The notes below the pieces were generated by a model, which saw only the letters and a program-made list of their open reading frames with translations, was not told the DNA's origin and ran no database searches. Positions 1-10,039 of a stretch of 64,000 nt of DNA are shown here, piece by piece (positions within the stretch are counted from its first letter, which is position 1; each line of letters begins with the position of its first letter). The position numbers were made by a program, and so were the translations under genes. The stretch comes from Daucus carota subsp. sativus (Eukaryota > Streptophyta > Magnoliopsida > Apiales > Apiaceae), in NCBI RefSeq assembly GCF_001625215.2, contig NC_030384.2:29686527-29750526 (forward strand), written 5' to 3'.

Positions 1-478
1 TTTTTTTTTTGAAAATGAGAATAAATCTCAACGATAATCGGCAATTCACCGTGATAATTCTTTCATTCAAGAAAGTTTATTATCTAACCGTCGGACATGC
101 AAGATGACCGGGGAAATTTAGACAATAAAACTTTAATGTCCGAAAAGAAAACCGGCCTTCTTCCAAGAATCCTGAAAATAAAACAAAAGAAACAAAAAGA
201 ATATAAGTCGATATATTTAACAGATTACATCAAAATATTCCCACAATCATGATAACTCATGATTGAGACAGTTAAGCTCTTAATTAAGGCATAATAATAA
301 AATATTAATATCCTCAAATAAGGTCCAATTAACGCCCTCAAATAAGGTCCAATTAACGCCCTCAATAAACAGGCACAATTTACGCCCTCAATAATTGAGG
401 CACAATTTACGCCCTCAATAAAGAGGCATAATTAACGAGGCACAATTACCGTCCTTAATTAAGGCACAATTAGCGCAC
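1..478. repeat. LINE-tail-like sequence followed by a short tandem repeat
   Basis: The window opens with a T-run. Bases 70-190 resemble 52890-53000, which lies in a minus-strand LINE tail: both contain a TTCAAGAAAGTTTA block followed by AATGTYCGA-AAGAAAAC. From about 305 to 475 an imperfect tandem repeat of roughly 25-35 bp occurs about six times, each unit built on CCTCAATAA...GGYMCAATTWACG. No reading frame of interest is present. Confidence 0.5.
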
Positions 479-820
479 TTTCCTTTCTGAAACCGGATCC
501 TGTTCTGAAATCGTCGTCACCGCCACCATCGGCGACCACCGCTATGCTATCGATCAAGTTGCCTCGTCGTATGCGAAGCGAACAACGAAGCGTATCACAT
601 GTAACACGAAAAATCGCCAAAAACACCAAAAACCAAACAAAACACATGGATTAAACAAACAAACAAACACACACAAACAAACAAAATTAAAATCAACACC
701 TTTCACAATTCCACTCAAAATCATGAGAAAAAGAAAGAATACTGTAAATAATTGTAATAGAATGGCATACCATATCATATTGTTCATGTAAGAAATATCA
801 AAAATCAAGAAGAGACATAC

Positions 821-881
821 CCATGAACTGATTAGAAGAAGCATGAGCACATTTTGCAGATTTTCCCATGCATATTCCCAT
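821..881 (-). CDS. Possible first coding exon of a receptor-like cytoplasmic kinase (PBL type), partial
   Basis: On the minus strand an ATG at 881 opens a 20-codon exon reading MGICMGKSAKCAHASSNQFM plus one base, directly followed by a consensus donor GTATGT (820-815). A Gly at position 2 and Cys at position 4, rich in Lys and Ser, is the N-myristoylation/palmitoylation start seen in receptor-like cytoplasmic kinases of subfamily VII (APK1/PBL). Those genes often have a very short first exon ending in a split Gly codon, as here. If real, the first intron holds the tandem repeat at 305-475 and the kinase exons lie to the left of the window. The kinase domain is not visible, so this is an inference from 20 residues. 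The overlapping frame starting at 898 is hydrophobic but crosses the same donor and is probably a shadow. Confidence 0.4.
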
Positions 882-899
882 TTTCTCTTCACCACCAAA

Positions 900-2030
900 C
901 TCTCAGAAGCAAGCCAATTTATGTCAACAAAAACTAGGTGATTGAGGAGGTTTTAAGTGGAAGAGTTAGCTCATGTGTTTATACTCACTCTACATAAAAA
1001 AAAGAGTGATTATTAGATTAACCGGATAACAAGAGTGAGAGCCATGTCAACAATTAGGAACGGCTCATCGATTATAAGAAAATATGATTTAGGGTTTTGC
1101 CTTGTATCTTTAGAAATTTTTATTTTGTATGTAATATATTAATAAATAATATATTATATTATAATACCATATAATATAAAATATAAGCATGAATCGGATC
1201 GGATCGTTAACAGATCGGATTTGACCATATCCATATCCATTCTTTATCGGACCGGATTATTATCGGATCAGATTATTAGTAGATCGGATTTTTTTAATAA
1301 AGATCTATATCCATTTATTTAACCACGGATCGGATCGGGTTGGATCGGATATCCGATCCATTTACAGGCCTAATTGCATGTATCAAGAATTCAAGATCGC
1401 GCACATGCATCTGAATATTCGAATCTATCGAAAATGGAAAGTATAAATATACATTACCCGTGAAAATAATACTACGCACCTTCTCCTATCTATATTTATG
1501 TGCCGTATAAAGAAGGGTCAGAGTACTAGTGAGCAAAAAGTTAGAATAAATCTGAAACCGAATCAAAATTATAAAAAATTGGATTGTATAGAAATGAACC
1601 GAAATTGAAACCAAAAACTTAAAAATCAAAACCAAAATGAAAGAAACAGAAACGACCTGAATTTTAAAATATTTTATTTATATAATATCTGCAAGATCTC
1701 CTATCTATAAGTTAATGGGGTACTAGAAGTCGAGAACGACAAGTTTTTATTTTTGGTCAGGAGAGAACCACAAGTTAGCAAACCAAATTAGTGTCAAATT
1801 TGTTGATTTTTTCAGGAAATGTTTTATCGATAAAATATTTTTAACAAAATAATATGGTTTAGTTTTATTAGAATACTATATCTTTTATTGAATAAATATT
1901 TGACATCTACATTTTTATTTTTAAAAAAATTAAAAAATTATATAGACAAATATAAATTTTTACACCTCAAATTTGAAAATTGTCGAAACAAGAATGCCCT
2001 AATCTAGTGCATGTGGCCCTGCTCATTTTC
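900..2030. other. Intergenic, AT-rich, with one diverged miniature element
   Basis: No gene is supported. It contains a degenerate repeat-rich element at about 1190-1374 (listed separately). The remainder is AT-rich sequence leading into the UGT promoter. Confidence 0.6.
1189..1374. repeat. Diverged miniature element rich in GGATCGG repeats
   Basis: GGATCGGATC-type words recur through the segment and it closes with CCATTTACAGGCCTA. The reverse complement, TAGGCCTGTAAATGG, resembles hAT-like miniature-element ends common in dicots. I could not identify a clean matching left end or target duplication. Confidence 0.35.
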
Positions 2031-2037
2031 CTGCCCT

Positions 2038-2047
2038 CTTTATATAG
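2038..2047 (+). promoter_or_regulatory. Likely TATA box of the UGT gene
   Basis: TATATAG at 2041-2047 lies 54 bases upstream of the ATG at 2101. Transcription would then start near 2070, which excludes the in-frame ATG at 2011 and supports 2101 as the start codon. Confidence 0.6.
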
Positions 2048-2100
2048 TTCATGATATCTTGCCAAGCAGAAAACAAAGCTTTCAGCTTTCACCTTACGAC

Positions 2101-3504
2101 ATGGCTTCTGTTGAGAAATTGCACATAGTAATGTTCCCTTGGTTAGCCTTTGGTCACATATCTCCCTACTTGAAGCTAGCCAAGCTCATGGCTGCAAAGG
2201 GTCACAAAATCTCTTTCATTTCCACTCCCAAAAATATCGATAGCCTCCCAAAAATCCCTCAGAATCTAGCTCCTCTGATAAACCTTGTCAAAATTCCACT
2301 GCCATTAGTTCCCAACTTACCCGAAAATGCAGAGTCCACAACTGAGGTTCCATTCCACAAGGTCAAGTACCTAAAACTCGCGTACGATCTTCTTCAAGAA
2401 CCTATTACTAATTTCTTGGAATCCAGCACAGCGGATTGGATACTCTGTGATTATGTTTCCTACTGGCTGAGGCCTATTGCTTCGAGACTCCGAATTCGAT
2501 GGTGTCACTACAGTGTCTACACTGCTTCCTTCATGGGATTTTTAGGCCCTCCATCTAATATGATCAAGGGGGATGATTACCGTGTGAGGCCAGAAGATTT
2601 CATGGTTAAACCTGAGTGGGTTCACTTCGACACAAATGTTGCAATGTCTCTGTATCAGATTCTGGCCCTGGCTCCTGAGTTAGAAGCTGATGAGGATACG
2701 AAAAATGTGAGTGAGGCCTATCGTGCTGGGAGGAGTCTTGAGTATTGTGATATGGTGGCAATAAGAAGCAGCGTCGAATTTGAAGGGGATTGGTTGAAAT
2801 TACTACAGGACATGTACGAGAAACCCGTGATTCCAGTGGGCTTGTTGCCTCATGTTGAAGAGAGTACAGAGGCTGATAATCAAGATTGGATTGAGATAAA
2901 AGATTGGCTCGACAAACAAGCAAAGGGAAGTGTACTACTTGTAGCTTTCGGGTCCGAGGCGAAACTGACTCAAGCCCAGACCACAGAATTAGCCCTTGGT
3001 TTGGAGCTGACCGGGGTACCCTTCTTTTGGGCTATGAAAAAACAGAGAGGCTTGTCTGATACAGAGGCAGTTGAGTTGCCAGAAGGGTTTCAAGACCGAA
3101 CACGAGGGCGTGGGATGATTTACACCGCTTGGGTGCCTCAGATTAAGATACTAAATCACGAGTCAGTCAGTGCCTTGTTGAATTCATCAGGTTACAGCTC
3201 GGTGGTAGAGGCAATGCAGTTTGGAAAGGCGCTTATTTTGTTGCCATGTGTGTATGATCAAGGAATAATTGCTAAGCACCTGGAGGAGAAGAAGCTGGGG
3301 TTTCAAATTCCGCGAAATGAGTCAGACGGTGGGTTTACTAGGGAATCAGTGGCGGAGTCAGTTAACTTGGTCATGCTTGATGAAGAAGGCAAGATCTATC
3401 GAGACAAAGTGAAGGACATGCAAGCTATCCTGTGTGACATGGATAAGCAAAACGGTTACGTCGATAACCTACTGAATCATCTGCAGAACCACAAATTTAT
3501 GTAA
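2101..3504 (+). CDS. UGT91-type UDP-glycosyltransferase with altered PSPG motif
   Basis: An intronless 467-residue protein, normal length for plant family 1 UGTs. Similarity is to the UGT91 branch, which adds a second sugar (often rhamnose or glucose) to flavonoid or triterpenoid glycosides in the cytosol; acceptor and donor cannot be assigned here. The N-terminal catalytic His is present (H19 in FPWLAFGHISP), and a candidate partner Asp lies in ILCDYVSYWL. The 44-residue PSPG box spans W344-Q387 and ends correctly in DQ, but the usual HCGW core reads SSGY (S362 S363 G364 Y365), so the His expected to hold the UDP phosphate is Ser. The frame is intact. An ATG at 2011 would add 30 residues, but it lies upstream of the likely TATA box, and homologues start at the MASVEK position. 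The protein may be active with changed donor use, or inactive. Confidence 0.9.
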   Translation: MASVEKLHIVMFPWLAFGHISPYLKLAKLMAAKGHKISFISTPKNIDSLPKIPQNLAPLINLVKIPLPLVPNLPENAESTTEVPFHKVKYLKLAYDLLQEPITNFLESSTADWILCDYVSYWLRPIASRLRIRWCHYSVYTASFMGFLGPPSNMIKGDDYRVRPEDFMVKPEWVHFDTNVAMSLYQILALAPELEADEDTKNVSEAYRAGRSLEYCDMVAIRSSVEFEGDWLKLLQDMYEKPVIPVGLLPHVEESTEADNQDWIEIKDWLDKQAKGSVLLVAFGSEAKLTQAQTTELALGLELTGVPFFWAMKKQRGLSDTEAVELPEGFQDRTRGRGMIYTAWVPQIKILNHESVSALLNSSGYSSVVEAMQFGKALILLPCVYDQGIIAKHLEEKKLGFQIPRNESDGGFTRESVAESVNLVMLDEEGKIYRDKVKDMQAILCDMDKQNGYVDNLLNHLQNHKFM

Positions 3505-4597
3505 AATTAAGTCACTCTGTGCAATGTTTTCCTGGGCTCAAGCCAGGGATCACTGTATTTCATTGCTTGTCTTTAAATTCGGTTCACTTGTTTCTTCGTA
3601 TGTACTCCGTCGGTCCAGTGAGTTGTATACATTTGGCCATTTGGGACTGAGGGCTTGGCATGCATTAATATCATATCTTCGTGTTATTGCAATTTAAGAG
3701 TATTATTGCAACCACAGGTAGTAGATGAGAGCCAAATTGTCCGGTTCAGTCACGAGTTTTATAATTGGTGAAGTATGCAGTCACGGATAAAGTGTCTTTA
3801 GAGGCAATGTCTTTACCTAATTGAAAGACTGATTGAATCTTTACCTAATTGAAAGACTGATTGAAGTCATTGTTTCCAGGCCCCTCATGTCGATGAAAAT
3901 AATTTAGAAGACTAGTTGTTATCAATTTGAACAAAATAACTAAAATACGACGTCATATATACTGCTAGATTCTCAAACTAAAAATTAAGGCAAGAGTGTT
4001 TTTATATACTATAAACTATGTGGGTGTTTGGGAGCGGGACTTCTGGGCTTAAAAGCTCAGAAGCCCACTTCTTTAAATCTGATGACCGTTTGGCAAAAAA
4101 TCTGTAGGGCTTAATTGTAGGGAAAAAAGCTCAGAAAAGAAGCTATGATGTGTCGTTTTTTTTTACTCAGCTTCTTTAATCAGCTTCTCTCTAACAGAAA
4201 AACATGTATTCACTCCGTCCCACCAGATTTTTTATGTTACTTTTTAGCAAGCATTTTAAGGTTCAAATTTAGATTATTCATGTACAAATGATTTATTTAT
4301 AAATTAATTTAAAATAATAATTTTCAGACTAACTTATAAATTAAGTTATCCAAACACTTAAAAAACTATAAGTCACGGTATCCAAACACTTGTGATAGCT
4401 TAAAAGTCCCGATCAACTTCTCATTTTTAATCAACTTTTTTACTTTAAGCAATAAGTCACTTCTTTTAAACCCCAGCCAAACGGTCCCATAACTCTAAAC
4501 TACAAGCTATCTTTTTATTAGAAGGCAAGGGTGTTATGACTTATGAGGATTAGAAGGCAAGGGTGTTATGACTTATGAGGATACAACATTTTAACTT
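3505..4597. other. Intergenic with short tandem repeats and a miniature-element-like segment
   Basis: A 28-bp unit is repeated twice at 3811-3866 and a roughly 32-bp unit twice at about 4518-4582. From about 4020 to 4490 the ends read GTGTTTGGGAGCGGGACTTC and, inverted, GACCGTTTGGCTGGGG. Both are typical of plant miniature elements starting GGNNNGTTTGG. No gene is supported. Confidence 0.5.
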
Positions 4598-4922
4598 CTA
4601 CAGAGGAGGAAGATAGCGTGCATAAAGCTGGTGTTCACAAAAAGAAAATGAAAATGCCGAGACGATTATAAGGACAAGATGAAACTCCTTCACAAATACT
4701 CTCCAATGTTGAATTCCACCCGCTGTGACTCCAAAAAATTGCTGTTGCAGGATGTGCCAGCACTTTTTGTTGGGGAGCCCATTTAACAATATGACCCCTT
4801 TCGCTCACAGCCTCTTGGAGCCCAGCTGGAAAGGGATCGAGCAACCCCGAGCCACGAATGACTCCATGTCTAACCAGTAACCACCCACGAGAATTTTTGC
4901 TCGCCAGTGCATCTTCAACCAT
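4598..4922 (-). pseudogene. UGT76-like glycosyltransferase fragment
   Basis: On the minus strand the frame from 4922 reads through the donor-binding half of a UDP-glycosyltransferase: [24 protein letters not shown] and [16 protein letters not shown] are all recognisable PSPG-region blocks of the UGT76 type, a different subfamily from the neighbouring intact gene. After GV the similarity moves to another frame ([11 protein letters not shown], corresponding to the usual GDQxxNARY), which shows a frameshift. The N-terminal half, including the catalytic His, is absent and the C-terminus stops early. This is therefore a 3' fragment of a gene, not a functional enzyme. The PSPG His is present in this copy (SHSGW) although lost in the intact gene at 2.1 kb, so the fragment does not derive from that gene. 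Confidence 0.85.
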
Positions 4923-5752
4923 TTCAACTCATATTCCTAACTCAATCTTTTAGATTATAGTTCTTGATTAAATTAAAGAAGTGAGCAGAAGTAAAATATA
5001 ATTAAGTTAATAAAGTTTTTGAAAAAAAAGTAGAAGCTCTCTCAAGCCCGTACTATCAGTTTCTTCAAAATGTTTTTAATACAAATGGATCAAGAAACCA
5101 GACTCCACTTCCGCTGAACAAACGGACCCTATATAATTCTAAAATATGAATATACTTTTAATAAGATATACTAATTAATTAATTGAATTGTCTTTAACAG
5201 TTATAAATACTCATTCTAACTCATACTAGTGTCAAAATGATTACTTATAATATTTGATTTCAAACATATAAATATTTCTTTAAATCTTCAAAACATTTTT
5301 TTTATATATTTAATTCTAACTATACAAGTATTTTTATTAAATAAAAAATACTTTTTCAAAAATTAATTGATTTAATTGTCCTCGAACGTTACAAACACTC
5401 ACACCAATTCAAAAATCTAAAATGATTTCTTATAAAATCAAATTCTAAGCATATAAGTATTTAAATAAATTTTTTGATTAAAAAAAAATTATAATAAATT
5501 AAATATTATTTGAAATTAATACAAACTTCCCTGCAATTAATATTCCAATTGTAAAATAATTTACTAACATATATAAATATAATATAAAAATATTTTGTTA
5601 TATCTATTTCAAAATTATTATTAAGATGATATTTTTTATCACGAAAGATAATATCAATATATAAATATACAAAAATTAGGTTAATTAGGCTAATTTTTCC
5701 ATTTTATCCCGTTTGATTTATGATGATGCGTGCACAAATATCATAAACTACT
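4923..5752. other. AT-rich intergenic DNA, no feature seen
   Basis: Strongly AT-rich sequence without a reading frame, terminal inverted repeats or recognisable motifs. Bases around 4960-5110 resemble the miniature-element-like DNA at 4.4 kb. Confidence 0.5.
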
Positions 5753-6054
5753 AGGGCGTGTATTCGATGGATTGTTTTTAGTTCATGGATTTTAATGGAT
5801 GGTGTATGATTTTGATTTTGTGTGGATTGATAGGATTTAAGTACAATGCTTCAAAATCCGGATTTCAAAAAACTTAAAATACACTGAAAAATGCCACAAA
5901 ATCCATCATTTTATGAAATGCAAAAAAATCCATTAGCATTTGAATACCATCAGATTTTAATGGATTTTAATGGATTTCAAACCATCCCAATCGAATACCG
6001 CTCGGATTTCATGAATGCAAAAAAATGCTTTAAAATCTCAATCCAATACACTCT
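5753..6054. mobile_element. Miniature inverted-repeat element next to the TIM14 start codon
   Basis: The segment begins GGGCGTGTATTCGATGGATT and ends, read inverted, with a matching GAGTGTATTGGATTGAGATT. It is filled with inverted copies of words such as TGGATTTTAATGGATT. TA lies at both edges. The right end is only about 63 bases from the TIM14 ATG. The superfamily is not clear. Confidence 0.6.
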
Positions 6055-6116
6055 ACGTTTCAGCAGCAGGTGAGCTGGGGAGAAGCTTCTTTCGTTTTCT
6101 TCTGATTCTCTTAATA

Positions 6117-7940
6117 ATGGTGAGCTCTCTTTCTAACGCTCTCAGATCTGAAATTATGACACTACTTTTCCATTTATATCTGTTATGTAAATACTCTAAT
6201 TTTCACTAATTGTCTCTAAAATAGACTACTGAGATTGTGATGTCATGCTTGTTAAATTCCTCAATTATCATCATATAAGCTTAGAAAATTAGCGGATGAT
6301 ATGTTCATCATCTTAATTCATGTTTAGAGAGTAAGCACCTGTTTGTAGTTGCACTTATCACTTTTGAACCCTTGTTTCGAGAAAATTCCTAAATTATACG
6401 ACAATTTGATTGTAATTTGTATATTGATACATCAAAATATCGAGGTGTTCACTTGGCTTGGCTTGGCTTGTGCTGTATATATCGAGACCGCAACGAAGTT
6501 AAGCTGGAATAACTGATATGCCTTGTTTTTCAGCCTGTTGCCGATAAAATAGATTTAAGTTCAATTACGTATAAAATTTGGAGAAGTAGCTATGAGTCAT
6601 TGTCATGTTGAAAGTGAGGGTAACTTGTAAGGCGCATTTGTGTTATGCCGGAGAATTTGTTCTTACTCGTGTCGGCATATCTGGTATTGGCTATGAGAGC
6701 TCATGATTTTACTTTTTTTTTGTGTAACCATTTCGTGGCAAGAAGGCTGTATTAGCTCTGTATTGTTCAGTAGTCTGTTTTGATGATAGTTACTAATTAA
6801 GATATAGGCGGTATGATTAAGTGGTGAATATTGATAAACAATAATTGAATTGTAATAAGAGGATGTGAGCTGGAACAAAACGCTGTGTATTTTTGCACAA
6901 ATGGAAGTTATGATTGTGGTGAAATGGACCATATTACTATTTTTTTACTTTCTAGATATATAAATCAGGCTACACCGTTTCTAGAACAAAGCGGTATATA
7001 TATTTGCACAAATTGAGGTTATGAATATGATTGTGGTGAAATGAACCATATTTACTAATTTATACTTTCTAGATATATAAATCAGGCTACACCATTTCTT
7101 GCTGGTGTTGCAATAGCTGCTGCAGCTCTTGCTGGTAAATATGGAATCCAAGCTTGGCATTCATTCAAAACCCGGCCACCAAGGCCACGGAGATTTTATG
7201 ATGGTGGTTTTCAGCCAAAAATGACAAGAAGAGAAGCTGCTTTAATTCTTGGTATTAGGTAACGATTAATCCTTCTAGAGCAGTTTTATCAAAGGCCGAT
7301 TCCATGTCTATTCTCATAGATATTGTGTGGAATTTTGTTAAGAGTGACGAAATTAGATTGTTGGTTGATTAGTGTTCACTGATGTCTTAAACCCTAAATA
7401 AGATTCTATATAGGACCTCTCATTTTAATTATCCGTTTCTACTGCTGTTAGTTTGTCATGTGACTTTACTTTGAAAAGACTAGATTGTACGGCATGGTTT
7501 TGTAAAATAAACTAAAATGATGCTAACTTTCACAAATTAAAGTTGTGTTTCTCATACACACTCTTGCGAGTTTTAGAAACTTTAAAAGATCCTATGTAAT
7601 ATGGATGGTGGAACCCATGTCGATCTCTACTTCAAAACTTGTAAATGTCTGATAGACTTAAACACCTGCTCTTCAGGGATGCAAACTCTTCTCTTTATGT
7701 TTTAATATGCAATAAGGTCATCTGATTAGGAAATATACATACACATGAATATTTGGTAATCATAATGTTATTTTTTTTTACAGAGAGCACGCTACGGCAG
7801 AGAAAGTAAAGGAAGCTCATAGAAAGGTAATGGTTGCAAACCACCCTGATGCTGGAGGTAGCCATTATCTTGCATCTAAGATCAATGAAGCTAAAGATGT
7901 GATGCTTCGGAAGACGAAGGGCAGCGAATCTGCTTTTTAA
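6117..7940 (+). CDS. TIM14: TIM14/PAM18, mitochondrial import motor J-protein
   Basis: Three exons: 6117-6119, 7086-7258 and 7784-7940, giving 110 residues. Exon 1 codes only for the initiator Met, with the donor GTGAGC immediately after the ATG. The protein starts [18 protein letters not shown], a single membrane segment, followed by [19 protein letters not shown] and a compact J-domain with the HPD motif (ANHPDAGG). This layout is characteristic of Tim14/Pam18, which sits in the inner mitochondrial membrane and stimulates the ATPase of matrix Hsp70 in the presequence translocase motor. Splice phases fit (0 and 2). Intron 1 contains a second, near-identical 3' splice site copy at 6968, described in the findings. 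A miniature element ends about 63 bases before the ATG, so the 5' untranslated region is very short or begins within that element. Confidence 0.92.
6873..7100 (+). repeat. Tandem duplication containing the intron-exon junction of TIM14
   Basis: Two diverged units of about 111-117 bp, 6873-6983 and 6984-7100. Each runs from GAACAAA through TTTGCACAAAT and TTTCTAGATATATAAATCAG to GGCTACACC. The second supplies the real exon 2 start; the first is a decoy. Confidence 0.85.
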
Positions 7941-8690
7941 ATAGTTTGCACCGAATCCTTGCACCGAAATCGAAGTTTCTGAAAAATCCCTAGCAAAAAA
8001 AAAACTTTTCCTTTTGTGGTTCTGAATTCAGACCGGGAAGCGAGGAAAACTGTACCTCCTTTTCTTTCTTTGGAAAAAAAACTTTATGGAGTAGTTTAAT
8101 CCCTGACTTTCTGAATAAGTATGCTGGAATCCTTTGTTTGCTGTAATTAACACATTCAGTTATTAATTAGCTAAAACAATAATAAATAAAAAAAAGCATC
8201 CACTTTCCAGTTTGTGAAAATACTCTGTTTGCAGTTATTTGTTCAAGGGTACACTTTACATTGATAATTTGATGTTTTCGTTTAAAATACACTACACAAG
8301 GTAGAAGAAAAGGTATGTTGAAAATGTTGAAAAATTTATATACAAAAAATGAAATTGTAGATGTAATATTCATGCAAGGTGCAAGTCTCCATTGACTTGG
8401 AGACTGAAAGTTGAAAAGGATGGCAGTCCTTATACCTGCTCTTGACTGCAAGTTATATACCTGCTCAAGAATGGAGTTTAATTTTTCTGGATGCTACTTA
8501 ACCAAAGTTGTGCACGAATTTAATCAATGAACCTCTTCATACATATTTTTCTACAATAAGTAGGTTTATATGTTGTACCAATGAGTATCTGTTCCAACAA
8601 ATCTCGGGATGAACGAGAATCGAATACAGAACCAGGGACGACAAGAGATAAGCCTTTACCTCTTCATACATATTTAAATCTAACTAGCTA
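7941..8690. other. TIM14 downstream region
   Basis: The 3' untranslated part of TIM14 is followed by AT-rich DNA. Reading frames in both strands are short and unrecognised. Confidence 0.5.
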
Positions 8691-8761
8691 TGTCTATATA
8701 GGTCACAAGCAAGTCTATTCCAGATTTCTTAATAATTCAAATTCATCTTCTAGCTATCCGG

Positions 8762-10039
8762 ATGCAGAAACATATAAGCTTCATCGTTCTTATTGCATTA
8801 CCAGGTGTTCCGTCAAGATTAAAGAATGGTCAAGGGAGCATAGTTGGAGCATACATGAATAGAAGCTGTGTCGAGAGTGAGAAACAAGCTTTGGTACTCC
8901 TCAAAGAAAGTCTTGTTGACGACCTGAATTACTTGTCCTCGTGGGTTGGAGATGATTGTTATGCATGGCGTGGAGTTGGCTGCAGCAACAGAACTGGCCA
9001 CATTATCCAACTTGATTTTCGCAATGGTGATTTGAAAGGTGATCAGATAAATCCTTCTTTGCTTAAATTGAAATATTTGGCCTACTTGGACTTGAGTAAC
9101 AACAGTTTTCATGGAATCCAAACTCCAGATTTTTTTTGGGTCATTCAAGTATCTAACATATCTCAATCTGTCTGGCTCATCATTAAAGGTCTGGTTCCCC
9201 ATCATTTAGGAAACCTTTCAAGCTTACGATACCTTGACTTGAATAATCAACATAAACGTAATTTTCAACTACACATTGATAGTTTGGAGTGGGTTTCCAG
9301 GCTTCTTTCGCTGGAACACTTGGATCTCACACATGTCAATCTTTCGGGTGCCATCAACTGGTTTCCAGCTATCAACATGCTTCCCCGTTCAGTTTTAGTA
9401 CTGAAATTGCAAAGTTGTCAGCTACCGGACAATGTTCCTCTCCATCTCCCTTTCATAAATTTGACATCTCTGGTTTTACTTGATCTTAGTCACAAGTCAC
9501 AACATGATTAATTCTTCTTTTCCTTAATGGGTTTTTAATAACAGTGAACTTGCATATCTTTATCTTCAGTTTAACCATTTCAATGGCCCAGTTCCTAGTT
9601 CTATTGGTAATTTGACATCTCTTCTTGAGCTTCAACTCTCCGGAAATAATTTTGATGGATCAATTCCAGAGTCTATTGGAAGTCTGACTTCTCTTAGTGA
9701 ACTTCATCTTATCGCGGCAACCAACTTCAGACTCTCGTGGATCCCTCAATTTATGGCGGCAACAATCAGCTCTGTGGCCCACCTATTTTGAAGCCCTGCC
9801 CTGGTGACACAGCACCACAAAATGGTCACCACAACAATGAAGGTGATTCAGGTTCAGATGATGGGCGTGTGTGGTTTTACGCTGGGTTAGGACCTGGTCT
9901 TTTCGTTGGCTTTTTGGGATTCTGCGTTTCTTTGCATTTCTCTAAGACTTTGAGGTATCCTTACTTTCGCATTATAGATCAAGTCTTTGAGAAGGCAGTG
10001 GTTTCCATTGCTATATTGTGGAGGAAATTTCAAATCTGA
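8762..10039 (+). pseudogene. LRR receptor-like protein pseudogene (EIX2-like RLP), internally deleted
   Basis: The start encodes a hydrophobic leader, then CVESEKQALVLLKESL and the WRGVGCSNRTGHIIQLD cap typical of plant cell-surface receptor-like proteins, and several LRRs. Frame is lost near 9490 by a 7-bp tandem duplication of AGTCACA. In the shifted frame a stop (TAA after CCT, near 9525) follows, then further LRRs (LAYLYLQFNHFNGPVP, SIGNLTSLLELQLSGN, NFDGSIPESIGSLTSLSEL). At about 9715 the repeats jump straight to the C-terminal cap QLQTLVDPSIYGGNNQLCGP, an acidic spacer, one membrane helix (YAGLGPGLFVGFLGFCVSL) and a short cytoplasmic tail, so most of the roughly 25 or more LRRs expected in this family are missing. 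A TATA-like TATATA lies at 8695. Three separate lesions make a functional receptor unlikely. Truncated pieces could still be expressed. Confidence 0.85.

Noticed and set aside
554-898. Hydrophobic 114-codon minus-strand frame
   Set aside because: It overlaps the possible kinase first exon, crosses a consensus donor and has low-complexity Phe/Leu/Cys content.
2011-2100. Upstream in-frame ATG of the UGT
   Set aside because: It lies upstream of the likely TATA box and adds residues not seen in the family.
4202-4240. CACTCCGTCCCACCAGATTT, Stowaway-like start
   Set aside because: No matching inverted end could be found nearby.
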